DNA of 64,000 nt, from NCBI GenBank assembly GCA_029207755.1, contig JARCOQ010000002.1:45029744-45093743 (forward strand), written 5' to 3'. Positions 1-13,000 of the stretch are shown here, piece by piece; the first letter of the stretch is position 1, and the number at the start of each line of letters is the position of its first letter. A program made the position numbers and the translations under genes. The notes under the pieces were generated by a model. The model made no database searches and was not told the DNA's origin. It saw nothing but the letters and a program-made list of their open reading frames with translations. The stretch comes from Chamaea fasciata. Its lineage: Eukaryota > Chordata > Aves > Passeriformes > Sylviidae.

Positions 1-1407
1 TACTTCAAGGTCCATGCCTATCCAGAAATCAGCACCTCATGCAAATATCCAAGAGTTGAGGCCATCTGTGAAATCTGCTTCTCATCTATCTATCATTAGG
101 GTTTATTGATTGTACTGTCATTTTCAGGTGATAATCTCTGATCAGGGTCAGTCTCTTTCCCATGAGTACTGCAGCTTTCAGCCCACTGTGTAAATAATGA
201 GCATGGACTCAAGGAGTCTTTTTGCGGAGTGTGCAGAAAATCATAATTAACAGCAGAAGTGACTAGACTAAAATAATTTTTACGTGGCTGCATGTAAAAT
301 CCTGTTCTTAGTTTAATTGCAGCTCCGTAAGGATTTGGAAAATTTAGTTGAGCTGTGGGAATACACTTTTGGTTGAGTTCACTACACACTTACCTTACAG
401 CTATGTCTACAATTCACTTACTTTTCCAGGCAATTTTTTCTTATTCATGGGGCAAAATCTTCTAAAAAAGTTAATACAGATTTACTAGTTTAGAGCAAGA
501 TTACTTCTTGGCACTTGAATTTGTCTTGGCAGGTTGAACTACTGTGTGATTTTTCTATCTCTGGCTGATGAATTGTGGCAGTATTCTGCAAACACAATGC
601 CTTCATGAAAGTAGTAAGTTAACTAAAACTATCAGCAATCACACTTTTTCTACTTTATTGGCAATTGTGAAAAAAGAAAAAAATGCATACCTGGCAATAA
701 GTAGCTTGACTGAATTTGGTTGTAGTAACAAGCTGCAATCAGCTGCAACAGCCATCACCTAGAAGTAGCCCAATGCTGATACACATCTCCTGATAGTTGA
801 CTTTGAAAAAGTCTGGAAAGTGAATTAATTCTTTCTGTTGATCCTTTTGAATGGCTTATTATTGCAGACATCATTCTAGAGGAGCTGCTGGCATGTCTTT
901 TCTTCCTGTTAGTTTTAGATGTAAACTCATTTAGTAACAAGTACATGAATTATGCTTTTTCACAATCTAGGTCTTTGATGGGAAAAAAGAATCATGAGGT
1001 AAAATTGATATGCTCCAAGCCTTTGTCACAAGAAACCAATTGGCACTGCATGAGGAACAAGGACAACTGGTGAGTGGTACCTCAGTAGTCACAATAGATT
1101 GTGGAAACAGGGTGATTTGAATGGGAAGAAAATATTATGTCTTCTTTTTCTCTATAAAACAGCCTTACACTACATCGTTATTCTTTAGATTCAGTTGACA
1201 GGAACAAATGAGAATCTTTAACTGAAACTATGTGTCAATGATAGCATGAAAACAAATGTAAAGATGTCTGAAAAGTACTCAAAGCAGTTTCATTTGTTTA
1301 CTTACAATGGGTATTAAAATCATAATAATTTTCTGGTAATAGCTCTGAGAAATGTACTCTTACAGTATGTGAGGTAAGTCTCCTGCAACATGGAAGGAGG
1401 TCTTTAA
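1..1407. other. Intergenic, nothing recognised
   Basis: AT-rich sequence. The open frames here (97 codons or fewer) show no protein similarity I recognise and no splice context. Confidence 0.7.
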
Positions 1408-1543
1408 ATCATAGAAAAGAATAAAATTGTTTGGGTTGGAAGGAATCTTAAAGATCATCCATTTCCAACCCCCTGCCACAGGCAGGGACACCTGCCACTA
1501 CATGATGTTTCTCAAAGCCCCAGCCAGCCTGGCTTTGGACACC
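1408..1543 (-). mobile_element. CR1 LINE 3' fragment
   Basis: The + strand reads ATCATAGAA, then GTTTGGGTTGGAAGGAA, a short spacer ending AAAGATCATC, CCAACCCCCTGCCA, GGCAGGGACACCT and CTCAAAGCCCCAGCCAGCCT. This is the reverse complement of the 3' untranslated end of chicken-repeat-1 elements, so the insertion is in minus orientation. Only about 135 bp are recognisable, which is the usual severe 5' truncation. Confidence 0.85.
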
Positions 1544-4500
1544 AGTACATCCCAAAAGAGTTAGATCATACAGTAGTCAATTGGAGATAATCATAGTGTC
1601 AGTTAGGGATTGCTGTCTGCATAGGGGAATGTGCAGATATATGCAGGAAACTGAGTTTCAGCAGCTAATGTGGAAATGGCTGTGACTGTGCTGCCAATAT
1701 AATTGTTAGACGCAGGAATCACAGTGCTGTGGGAAAATGTGTACACTGTCTTTACTTATTGTTCCTGACGTAGTTTCAGTGAGTGGCACCAGCCAGGACA
1801 GATAGCCTTCTGAGAGCCTTCTACTGTAGTCTAATTAAATCATCTTGTCAGTTATGGTGTTTTAATTCCAGAACATTTAATGCTTTCTTCTTGTTCAGTC
1901 TGTGTAGAGAAAGTGACGGTATTAAGTTTAGATGGTCTGAATCACTTATTACACCTTTGAATTTAATAGTCACGTTAAGTTGTGATACTACTTGGTTTAA
2001 ATGAAATACTGGACATCAGGCTATTTTTTGATGGGACACTCCTCTTGGTCTCTGTTCTGTCCTTTACCACTGCAGATTGTTTTTAGCGTCTCCACCCTTT
2101 CTGAGTCCCTTTTATTTTGCTTGCTTTTCTCATCATATTTCTTGGTTTCTTTTTCGCATGTTGTTCCTATGTCTTCATGTTTCTTACGGCCTAGAAAGCA
2201 ATCTTCTCTGTAGTATAGATTTCTCTTCCTTTCTTCCTGAGCATAAGCCAACTGGATTTTGAAAGTCCGGTGAAAAGCTGTCTGGCCTCATTACATAGCA
2301 AAATTCCGTAGTGAGCTCTAGGAACTGGAAGGAAAAAGAAAAGAAGTTTTGATTAACCTAGTGAAAGGTCTGTCTATAAGCAGTTCCAGGAGATCATGAG
2401 AGATTAGTTTTAAGTAAAATGTAGGGGAAACATCATTGTTAGTTTTCTTGAGCTTCAGCTTCCTGAAGAGTCAGTGTTGTTAGTGTACATTGTCTTTCTC
2501 ATCATATTTGTCATAAGAAACCATTAGGGTTTTTTTAATGAGTTTGATAGTTCTAATTTTTATGTAAGTCTTCTCCATCATTATTAAATGATTGTCTATC
2601 CCAGTGAGAGATCTTTGGATTTTTACCATTACAGAAGTGTCTGAACAGATGAAGAGAACATTTTACTCACTTGTGCTTCTTCCCAGAATTAAACAAATAT
2701 AATTAAAGCTGTGGTACTGGTGGCTTACTTTTTTTGAATAGCTGAGTTTTGTTTCTGGAAGTAACACCATTTTAGGCCATTAGGAGTGCCTCAGGATATT
2801 TGCCTAACATTTTAATAGCAAATTTAGTACATATTTTATGTAACTAGAATATGTGTTAGTGAGAAGTGGTGCTCCACTTATTTGTCCAATTTTATAATAA
2901 AATCATAATGTTCTAACTTCCATAAATAACAGACTAAATAGGGCCCAGCTTTCCAAGTGTATGAATCTCATAGCTTATTTAGTGGCAGGTGACACATCCC
3001 ATGCCACTGAACCTTTTGTTCAGTGGCAGAAGGTATAGCCTTACTTAGAGGTGTCAGACTTTACTGCAATCATGTAAGAATCCAATTATCTTTTCTTAAC
3101 TATTCCTACTTTTTTATTTTTTTTATGACCAGCCATGCTGAAATTGTAATGAGAATTCTCAGGCTTACTTCAGCAGATAGATGGCAGAATGAACATTTTT
3201 ATAACTGGAATAAAAGCTGTTATGTTTTATCACAAGGCCTTCCTATTGTCTTGTTTCACTTTTGTAAGATAAGTAAGCATTACCTCAGAAGAAACTTCAA
3301 TGAACAGCCCTAATTTTTTTATGTATACATAAAAATCCATACACATACACTTTTTTTTGTATTGCATCTGTATATTTGCTTCTCAGCTAGACTTGCTGAT
3401 ACATTCTGATTATGTAATATTTCCTAGCTGCAGAAATCACTTTTTTCACATTTTCATTAAGCTTGAGTTCATAGTAACACTGAGGTCATCATGTTTATGT
3501 AACACAACCATGGGACCACCTTATCAAAACTCCTTGTTGCTAAAGCAGCTTGACCTTGCATTTAATTTACTAATCAAAAGCAATCCTAGCAGCCAGTTCA
3601 AACAAAAATACCATATCTTTGTTTTCCTTTGTAAGTAACAAACAAGGTCACAGTAACTGGACAAGGGGAAAGCATCTACCAAACTGCTTGGGCCTATTTT
3701 TCCCCCTTATATGGCTGAAAATAAAATCTTAAAAGTAATTTTTAAAAACTCTTCCCCAAGCTAGAAATATTAGGCTTACTCTGTATTTGCTGTAGGCTAT
3801 CTGTGTGCTGCTCCAAATAGTTTGGAGTTTGGAGTGAGCTGCTGCTCTCAAAAAGAAGTGATTAGCCCTACTCCTGAACTCTTCCTAAAGATCTTTGTGG
3901 GCCAATAGGGAAAGGCTGTGGATCATCCTTTTGTGGCTGTCCTGTGCCAGTCGCTATTTTTTTCTGAAGATTTATGGATTCTGCTTTGGCATGAGATTGC
4001 ATTTGCCACTGTGGCAGGAAGTAGGCTGTTTGGTCCTGTGGAAATCAGCTCAGTGGAAATGTGCCACCATCAGAAGGGCTTCTCCAGTGTAGTCCTTCTT
4101 CCTTGGTTTTTGTCCCAAGGATCCTGGAAAAATAAAGTACCAGACGTGGATTGGCCTGCTACTGCTGTTAAAGTTAGTTAATCCAATAGTCTGGTACTGA
4201 AAACTTTCTGTAAAATTTAGCTGAGAGAAGGCTAAATCTGAAGTGAATTGTTGTCATCTGCTGCGAGTGCGCTCTACAAGAAATTGTAAAAGATTTGTAA
4301 AAGATTTGCAGATATGTAACACGTATTGCATAGGCAAAAAGACAAATTCTGTTTTGGAGTTCATTGAAAGTTAATATTATTACAAATCCTATGGATTTGT
4401 AAGTACTGGGTGTTTGGAATATTGTTATTTTTTAAATTTATCCCACCTGTTTAAAGTACTATGAATACAGGATACATACATAGGTAATAATGGAGATGAT

Positions 4501-7500
4501 AAATCGTAGCAGATGTCAAGGACAGGTTAAATGCTAAATCCTAAAAGGAAAATTTGTGATCTTTGCAAATACCTCACATGCTCAAGCTGTCATCCTGAAA
4601 AAATTATAGGTCACAACCAAGTGAATGTAAGTGTTTTCATGCTGAGGTATTTTGACAGATTGTGTTCAGGATTTTATGTTAAGAATTTACATTGTATATA
4701 TGGTTTGTGTTTCTTAAAGTTCTTGAAAGATTTAAAAAAATTTCAATTTGCCTGCTGCACACTGAGTAAAAACAAGCTAAATAGAATCTAATTCTTCTTA
4801 GATTATAAAAAAAGAAATACTGTTTGTAACATTGAACTTTTTGTATACAAACTTATAAAATGCATAAGACCAAATTCAGTCTCATAAAGAGGGCTTACCT
4901 TTTCACAACAACTAGCAAGGTATTCCTTTTCTAAAGAGTACTTATTGGGAATATTTTGGGAGGCATTTGCCTGTACTAAATGTGACCTAATAAGCAATAG
5001 GTGTTTAAAATAATTTATGACTTGGTGTATAGTGCACATACAGTTAATGTAAAATAGTGCAGTGGCTATAAGTTTTACAAGTCCAAAATTCTGTCACCAG
5101 AGCCAGAAGCAAAGGAGTTGTTTTACACAGGAGAGTCCTGAATTTTATTTAATGTGAGTTGGAAAAAACTACAGATGACCTAGCCACATTTTTATTATAG
5201 ACTAAAAAAAGGGACAGGGAAGTGAGAAACCAAATTCAGAAAGTTACTAGCTGTAGAAGTATACTACTCCTTACGAGATAATGCCTTAACAGCTAGACTG
5301 TAGATTAATATTACATAGGTTCAGTCTCAAGCCAGTCTGTTTCATGTTGGATCATTGTGAAGCAAAGAATAATAGATTTTGATATAAGAGAGAATAATAA
5401 AGGGGACATTGTAGTATAATCAGAAAAAGACTTCAGAAGGAAATGTGTCCACTGACTAGAGCTGTTCCTTGAGATGAGTAGTGGGTAGTGGCTCGTGTCC
5501 TTTCTTCCCAAGTCCGAGACTCTTCAGAAAGATAAGTTGCATCCCTGCTGCATATAAACAGGAGTGTAGATGATGTAAGCAGCTACTTCAGAAGATTTGG
5601 GATTTTCACAGCATAGGCTTTCTTGTTCTTGAGCTGCTTTATCACTTGAGTGTGTTGTGCTGTTCATACAAGCCATTGGTTTGTGGTAACTGCCTAGATG
5701 TGATGTTGCTGTAACTTCACCATTGGTGAATCTGTGATCCCAGAGCGCTTATGTAGGGTTATCCTGGTTTATGGAATACAACTTCATAAGCTAACATGAA
5801 AGGTTGTTGTAATTTGGCATCCTATTATACTATGAAGTTTGAAGGATGATTCTTTGTGTGTTTGCTTTCATCAGGTGTTAGTCCTCACTACACAGAATGT
5901 TGGTTGAGAAAATTGAACTCATTGAGTCTTGGCTATTGAGCTTAGATCAGGATTGGGACTCGAATTTTTCTGTCTGGAGCCTGGGATATTTGACACATGC
6001 TCTTCCGTTTTCTGGGCACTTGTCCTTATTGAGTAGGAGAGTAATACTTTTCTTTAAAGTGTGCCAATTCCCAACTCATGCCTGACTTCAGCCTAAATGA
6101 GTAAAATCTGAGTCTTTTCATGGTTAGCTGTAGAAAATATAACTGCAAATCATCCATATTGAGAACAACCAGGTTTATAGGGGGTATGTTCAAGGGGACT
6201 TCCCATTTGTCTTGGGGCAGTAGATGGGCTCTGTTTATGTGACTTTCTCTACATAATGTTTATAGCTGGCAATTGCAGCACATAGGTGTCTACAGAGATT
6301 TGTGGACAGCCAGGGAAGATTCGTGGATTCCTTGACTGGTTCTGACAGCTAAATGTACATTGTGTAGGTAAGACTTGTTCTAATGATGTGTGTAGCATTC
6401 TTAACCTCTCCTGAGATGCTGTCTGTATCAATCTCAGAGTATTATTAGTCTTCATGCTGATGGTGCCACTCAAGCTCTGCTCCCCACTGCAAGTGACAAC
6501 TATTCTTTGATAACAGAAGCCCGTACAGGGTCAACAGCTCCGTCCTGAACTTGCAAGTAAAAATGTATTCTGCCTTTGCTCCCCTTAACATAAAAGAAGA
6601 TGACTCGGGAGGTGTTTGAAGTGCTGGTATCTCCAGTCCTGTAGTTATGATAAATTTTAGAAATATTTCAGCTCCATCTTGCCCAAACGTGTGTCTTTGG
6701 CAGTAGGTCACAACAAATGCCTAGGAAAGAATATAAGGACAGGAAATATCATCTTTTAGTGATATTTCCCAAAATATTCTCCTCTTCTTTTTGAGTATTT
6801 CAAGACTTATCAGAGCCTATTGTCGTGCCTTAATATATGAGTTTTAGACAAATTTCCAGGAATATGTCTACCTTACCTTTTCAATCTGGCTAAATTCTTA
6901 GCATGTGGGTGTCTAAAGGCATAATTGCATTTGATCTAGAGACATTGTTTATTTTGCCCTGAAATAATTTTAAAATTTTACTTTGCCCTGAAATAATTCT
7001 GTACTGTGACATGTTTTCATACGTTTCGTATCCTAGGAAGTCCCTATGAAAACAGGGAAGGAAGTCAGGCCCAGTACTTTTCTCCTTCCTTGCTCTGGAC
7101 CTGGGGTTTACTCAAAGAATCCTTCTTAAATATCCAGTAAATTTCCTACCATCCCCTGTAAGTCAAACTGTAATTCAGTCTGAAGTCATTGGCCAAGTAT
7201 CTGCCCATTAGATGGACTAGCATATGGACACTGGACACTGGCCAGCCATGGTCTGAAATGTGATCAGACTGGAGGCAATAATATCAAACATTTTGGTAGA
7301 TGGACTCTTTCCCAGGTGTGACATCTTGAAGCACACATAGTGAAAAAAAAAATGCTGCAGTTTTCTGTGTAGGTATTTGGGCTGGAGTCATTCTGTCTCA
7401 GCTCGCACATATAAATAAGATAACCTGCATACCAGCTGGTGGTAAATGACAGTCTATTTTCCTGATAGTGATGGCAGGAGCCACATTTCGGTGGTTAGGA

Positions 7501-8887
7501 GGATAGGGTTTGAAATTGGGTTCTTGTTTTCATTAGGGTTTTTTGCTGGCTTTTTTTTCTGAAACTCTGCTTGTGAAGGAGGAAAAGAGAAAGAAAGATG
7601 TACTCTGCCTTCTGTCTTCTGCCTAAGATGTACTGGTCCAATAGCTGTCTGTGTTTTTGTAGTTTACCTTGAGTAAATCAAAAAGTTGTGTTGCTGTAGA
7701 TGGTGGATCTAGAAGGTACCTAAAAGAAAGAAATAGGGAGAACTCCTCTGTATGCATGTCTTCACTAGTCTTTTCTTTACCTTTCTGAAAGTATTTCTTC
7801 TTATAGAAGATGTGAGTTTAGAAGGAATTGAGAATACAATGAAAATCACTGCCCTTTTTCCCCCCACCTTCTTAATTGTGCCTAGATCACTGTGCATAGG
7901 TTGCCAAAACAGATTTCAAAATTTCTTGCACTGGTTCATTAAAGTGGTAAATTAACTGTACCTGATTTAAGTAGTATGTTCCTTTACATTAATAATTCTG
8001 ATTACATGTTTTTTCAATTCTGTGGATTTTTTTTTTTGGTATGACAGTCTCTTCTGCCTTTTTGTAAGCTGCCTTTTCTTGAAAACTTTTCTCATTGTAT
8101 TTTAGTGTGCATCTATCCCATGTAAAGCTGAACATTTAAGCTGTTAATGTGCTCTTATTTGACTTAAAAACAACTGACTAGTTTTTAACACTTTAAAAGT
8201 AATCTTTCTATCAAAAGTTGACAGTTTTCAACCATTATTTTAATACTGCTACCCCTTTGATAGTTGTGCTTTAATTTTCAGAAAATTGGATCCTAACTAA
8301 AAGCTTCTTTGCATTCTGTCAGTCTTTAGCATTGTTGCTTGTAATTTTGGTTCTTTGATGCATCTGAAAATTTTAGAGGCAGCTTTTTGACGTTGTTTTG
8401 TTGTTCTTGTATCCTGAGAAGTTAAAAAACTAGATGAATTTTTAAGCTTCCCAAGTACGTCTTATGAAGGCAAAGCAGCTATGAAAACAACCAGGTAAAG
8501 CAAATTATTTTGACTTGCAATGTGGCTAGATAATTTTGCTTTCAAATTTTAGATCAGCCTTTTGAGCAATTCCAGTTTTAAATTATATTCTCACTGTGTG
8601 ACATCATGTGTCCCTGCAAATGGAGAATAAATCAGTAAAAATTCTCTTGTTAATTCCTCAGATTTCCTCAGGAAGCTTTCAAGATATTCCCTAACCAGAA
8701 ATTTAAGAAGCTAAGCATCTGTGGCACAAGTAGTAGGGTTGTGAAAGGATAAACAGATGGCTAAAACTTGGAAAACAGAGAGTAAAAATACATGCTAAAT
8801 TTTTGCAGCAGAGAAACACTGTCTTCGTAGATATGCAGCAGTTTGTGCTGAGACCTGTCCACATGACATGGATCTGCACAATGCACG
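1544..8887. other. Intergenic, nothing recognised apart from a 17-bp direct repeat
   Basis: AT-rich, with scattered short frames on both strands. A short two-and-a-half-copy 11-bp repeat (TTGTAAAAGAT) lies at 4283-4308. I see no exon, RNA gene or identifiable transposon. Confidence 0.65.
6953..6998. repeat. 17-bp direct repeat, period 29
   Basis: TTTGCCCTGAAATAATT occurs at 6953-6969 and again at 6982-6998 without mismatch, separated by a short AT-rich spacer. It is a local tandem duplication with no evident function. Confidence 0.9.
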
Positions 8888-9427
8888 TGTCCTGGGTTGT
8901 AGTATAGGATGTGCGCAAAGTATTCTATCACCATCTTCGTGAACTGTTGAATCCAGGTGGGGCAGTGTTTTCCCAGACCCCCTCCCTCTGGGCCATTATC
9001 TTCTGTTAATGGCCCATCAGATGCCTTGCCCATGACTCATAGATAACTCCCTCCAGGGGTTATCTCTGTTTAATGGGCCATCAAGGACCCCCTGCATGAC
9101 TCATCATCCCATTGTGAGATGCTCCACCCAGAGGGAGGAACCAAGCATTCTCACCTGGATATAATCTGGGGTTTGGGACAGTACAGATGGCCCTTACCCA
9201 CTGGATTTCCAGAGGAACAGAGCTACCAGACCTTGCTACAGGATCACTGCTTCAGGAAGACCACCTCATCTGGACTGGTTCCATCACTCTGCTCAGGTAG
9301 TATTCTGACTCTGACAGTGGTCTTTTGTATTATTGCATCTATTTTATTTTTCTTTCTTTCCTTTCTTCCTATTAAATTGTATCTCTGACTTGGAGCCTCT
9401 CATTTGTTTTGCTTTCAAACCACTACA
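8888..9427 (+). mobile_element. Solo LTR of an avian endogenous retrovirus (540 bp)
   Basis: The element begins TGTCCTGGGTTGTAG and ends AAACCACTACA. It is flanked by GCACG (8883-8887) and GTACG (9428-9432), a 5-bp target duplication with one C-to-T change. It has two AP-1 motifs TGACTCA (9033-9039 and 9097-9103) in a 64-bp internal duplication, a TATA-like GATATAATC at 9158 and an ATTAAA polyadenylation signal at 9371, so it is in + orientation. I recognise it as an LTR abundant in songbird genomes. No gag, pol or env sequence adjoins it, so it is a recombined solo LTR. The 70-90 codon frames across it are not genes. Confidence 0.9.
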
Positions 9428-9605
9428 GTACGTCACATGTCTTTTCTGTGATAACGCATATCAAAAGGGCCGTGTTGGGGTTTGGAGCTCTGATGTTTGA
9501 AAAGAAGTTAGAAATAGAATGAATTGAAAATCTTCAGAAGGACCTTCTGATTCTGAATGATGCGACAGTAGAATGACAAATCCAGATGATGGAAATGTAA
9601 TGTAT

Positions 9606-9690
9606 GCTAGAATAGACTAGAAGAGAATACTCCAGTCAGAAGGGACCTTCCATCGGTCATCTAGTCCAGCTGCCATGTCGTTTTGAAAGG
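9606..9690 (-). mobile_element. CR1-like LINE 3' fragment
   Basis: GAATAGACTAGAAGAGAATA, then TCAGAAGGGACCTTCC and GGTCATCTAGTCCAGCTGCC, resembles the reversed 3' end of a CR1 subfamily, giving minus orientation. It is short and diverged. Confidence 0.65.
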
Positions 9691-9984
9691 CAGAAAATTC
9701 CTCAGCATGTTTCCTTGATGCTTTCCTTACTGCATAAAAATACCATTAAAGTTAGCTAGGGAGAGTCATCCCTTGGTGTTCTTTGTTGGCCATAAGCTTC
9801 TGAAGCTAGCCCTGGATTGTTGCATTCTCAGCATAAAAAAAGGATGTTCTTTCTTTACTTTTGCATGTGTAAGCCTTACAGAAAGTGTCCTGATCTCTTC
9901 ATTCTCACAGTGGGAAGTGGGTTCTGTTGTTTCAGTGTAGCAATTTCTCCTCACATATGTGGTGGTGTGTTCGGAACCAGTTCT

Positions 9985-10060
9985 GATACCAGCAAATGGT
10001 ACCAGCCCATGGTGGGATCCAGGTGATCTTTAAGGTCCTTTCCAACTCAAACCAACCCAT
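9985..10060 (+). mobile_element. CR1 LINE 3' fragment
   Basis: GATCTTTAAGGTCCTTTCCA and ACTCAAACC, preceded by TGGGATCCAGGT, match the 3' end of CR1 in + orientation. The usual ATTCTATG octamer repeats after it are missing or decayed. Confidence 0.7.
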
Positions 10061-13000
10061 TGCAGGATTTTATTGGTGCTTAGTGACCCCAGTACCTGTG
10101 TTCTTTAACAGCTCACCTCAGACATCTTGCTGTAAAGCCACATATCAAGCATGGCAGCCTTTTCAAAGTCTACAGTTGTGTTTTCAATTCACCATTGTTT
10201 AATTGGAGATTGGGTACTGCCGTGCCATCAGCTGTTGTTAGAATACTTACGTGAGCCCATCAAAGAAAGTGGGGTAGAAAAGGCAAGTTTTTCGGTGTAT
10301 TCTCTGCATCTAGGGAAATGATCAAAGGTATCAGTGGGACAAAAATGGATATGTTCTGTCTTGTGCAATATTAGTGGGGCAGGAAATAGAGCATTCCTCC
10401 CATGGATACTGCCAGGGAAAACTTCATTTGTGATTAGCATAATTTCACTCTTTGTTACAATGCACTTGGGAGTTACCCAAGGAATGAACACCATTTCTGG
10501 TCAGGATAATTTTCCCCCTTGGTTTTGAAAGCTGCATTCATGAGAAGGGGCTTCAAAATGCAGCTTAGCAAGAATGTCAGGATAAAAGGAGGATTCGAGA
10601 TACAACAGCCCTTTCAGTTGAGAAGCTGTGGAAGATGTTGGATGGCATTAACAAAACTATCAGAGATAAGCTTTGTTTCTGTTCCCAGATACAGTGTGTG
10701 GTGTACAGGAGTAGGAGATAGGAGTATTCCCATATGTAGTACTGAATTAGAGTTTCACAGACAGTAGCTTGATGAAAAGAGAGTTTATTTTTGTGTCTTC
10801 AGTTCAGTCCTGTGGTAAAAAGTTGTACAGTCATCCACTTTAGTGACAGGTGCAGGGTAGATAGTGAATATTTTGGTTTTATGCTACACTTTTCCAATTT
10901 TTTGTAAATTAGTTTAAGCAGCTGCAAAGGAAATATGATGTGAGAAAATTTTTTCTCAAATGGAGTTCAGTAGCTACTCATCAAATCGAATTTAACACGG
11001 AAAGTAAAATATTTATAGACAGTGGAAGACAATTTCTTATTTACAATTTGGGAAATTTCAATGAAGTCACTTTAAAAAAAAAAAAGATTTTCTAGGAAGT
11101 TAAATACCTTTCCAAAGGGTCTGTTTGTTTTCTGCTTATTAAAAAAATGTAATGCCATATTGTAACTATATGGTCCTAATGTTTCTTCAAATTGTTCTTA
11201 TATTGGGGCTTAGATTCTAGCCCCATCCTGAGTGGCGATTAAGACAGTAAGAGAACTCTAGCAGGAGGATTGATGTGGTACACCAAGATGTATACCAGAA
11301 GCTTTTCTGGAACTTCTGTAGATACCTCCTTCCACTTTATAGGCTGACTGCAGTTTCTTTGTCCAGGCACATTCACAGTTTTCTCTGTTTGGGCCCTCTT
11401 TAAGTCTGTTGGTGTGTGATTCTATGATTGTCTCACAGTCATAAAATCCTTTTCTGCTTTCACCTTGATTTCATATGGCTATAAAGAAGATGTGAAATGC
11501 ACCAAACGTTCTATGGCTGCCTAATTCTCTGCATTGATATAGTTTGAATCATTTATGAAAAATTTTAGTTTCTGAAAATGTTTCAAAGCATCTAATTTGT
11601 AAAACATTTTTTGGAGATTATTTTAGTGTACATTTTCGGTGCCTCCATAAACATCCCTCTTTATAAAATCAATAGCCTCCTTTTAAATATAATGTGATAT
11701 ATTAAGTGAGACACTGAGATTTTCATGTAGTTTATTCAAAAAAGGCTATTGTTCCTGATCATTAGCCTGGATTAACACAAATGCACCAGGCAGATCTTTG
11801 TTAATTTCATTCTCAAAATTATACACTTCCATTGTTAGAGTTATTCTTGATAAGAATTATCTCAACAGTTCTGTAGAAGTTGGGATTTTCTAATGACTTG
11901 TAAGCATTGTTCCTTAAATTCTGCCTTTCCTCTTAAGATTGAATCTTTGTTTCGCATTGTCTAAAAAGAAGCAAGATGACAAAAGCATCCATCTTTAAGA
12001 AAAGTTACAGATATCTCCAAAGGAACATCACTGGGTCTAGCTGAGGTGGACTCAACTCCCCAAAAAAGTTACACTATTCATACTCCGAAAAGCATTAATT
12101 TGTGTAATTATGTTCTCTCACAAGGTTGCTATTTATGGACCTTTCCTGAAGCAGGTGAAACCAAGAACTGTAATGAATTGCATGGGATTGGCTTGGGAAT
12201 GAGAGTGAGAATTGTTAGTATTTGACATTGTTACAGATGCTGCGTTGCATTCTACAGAAAATTGGGAAGCATCCTTCAGAGATAGCATGATAGTTATCAG
12301 TAGTGCAGCTTCTGCGTCAAGCATATTAAATATGTATCCCGAAGTCTGAAATTGTTGTTGATTCTGAGAAAGTGTCACAGAACCTTCTCTGCACTGCTAA
12401 TTGTAATTACTCTTTCAATAGGAAAAAAAAAATAAAACCCCAAAGCTCATTTATGCTTAGTTACCTTTTGGGAATGCAAAGTAAGTATAAGGTCATTTCA
12501 GTTCATAAGAACTTGACACATGATTAGTTACCATGTGTCCATCTGTTTGTCTTGCTGTTTTTTACCTCATCTTGCTAATAAGGGCCTTTGCCCTCTTCTG
12601 GATCACTTCCCTGGGCTTATGCAGAACAAGTAGTTGATTTCATGTGGCATTTCCAGTAAAAACTTTTGAAAAAAAAATATTTTAAGGCAGTTATGTTTTC
12701 CATAGAGAAATATAAGTAAGCATGTAAATTTTACTGTTTACTAAGCGGGGAAGTGGGACTATGAATCTGTCTTTTCTTGTCATATTTAATTTTGTAGTTT
12801 CTGAAAATGCCATTTAAAATTTTATATAGCCCAAGATATTTTCTGTTATTTATGTTGGAGGTTTTTTTAATTATAAATAAGTGTATAATATTCATATAAA
12901 TTTGAATTAGGCTGATACATTTTCTTCATTTTTTAACCATACAATCATTAACAAATGCAAATTACCCAATTATCTGTACTGCTATAAGAAGGAGATTTAA

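Noticed and set aside
11418..11429. GATTCTATGATT, resembling the CR1 terminal octamer repeat
   Set aside because: The flanking sequence does not match a CR1 3' end well enough for a call.
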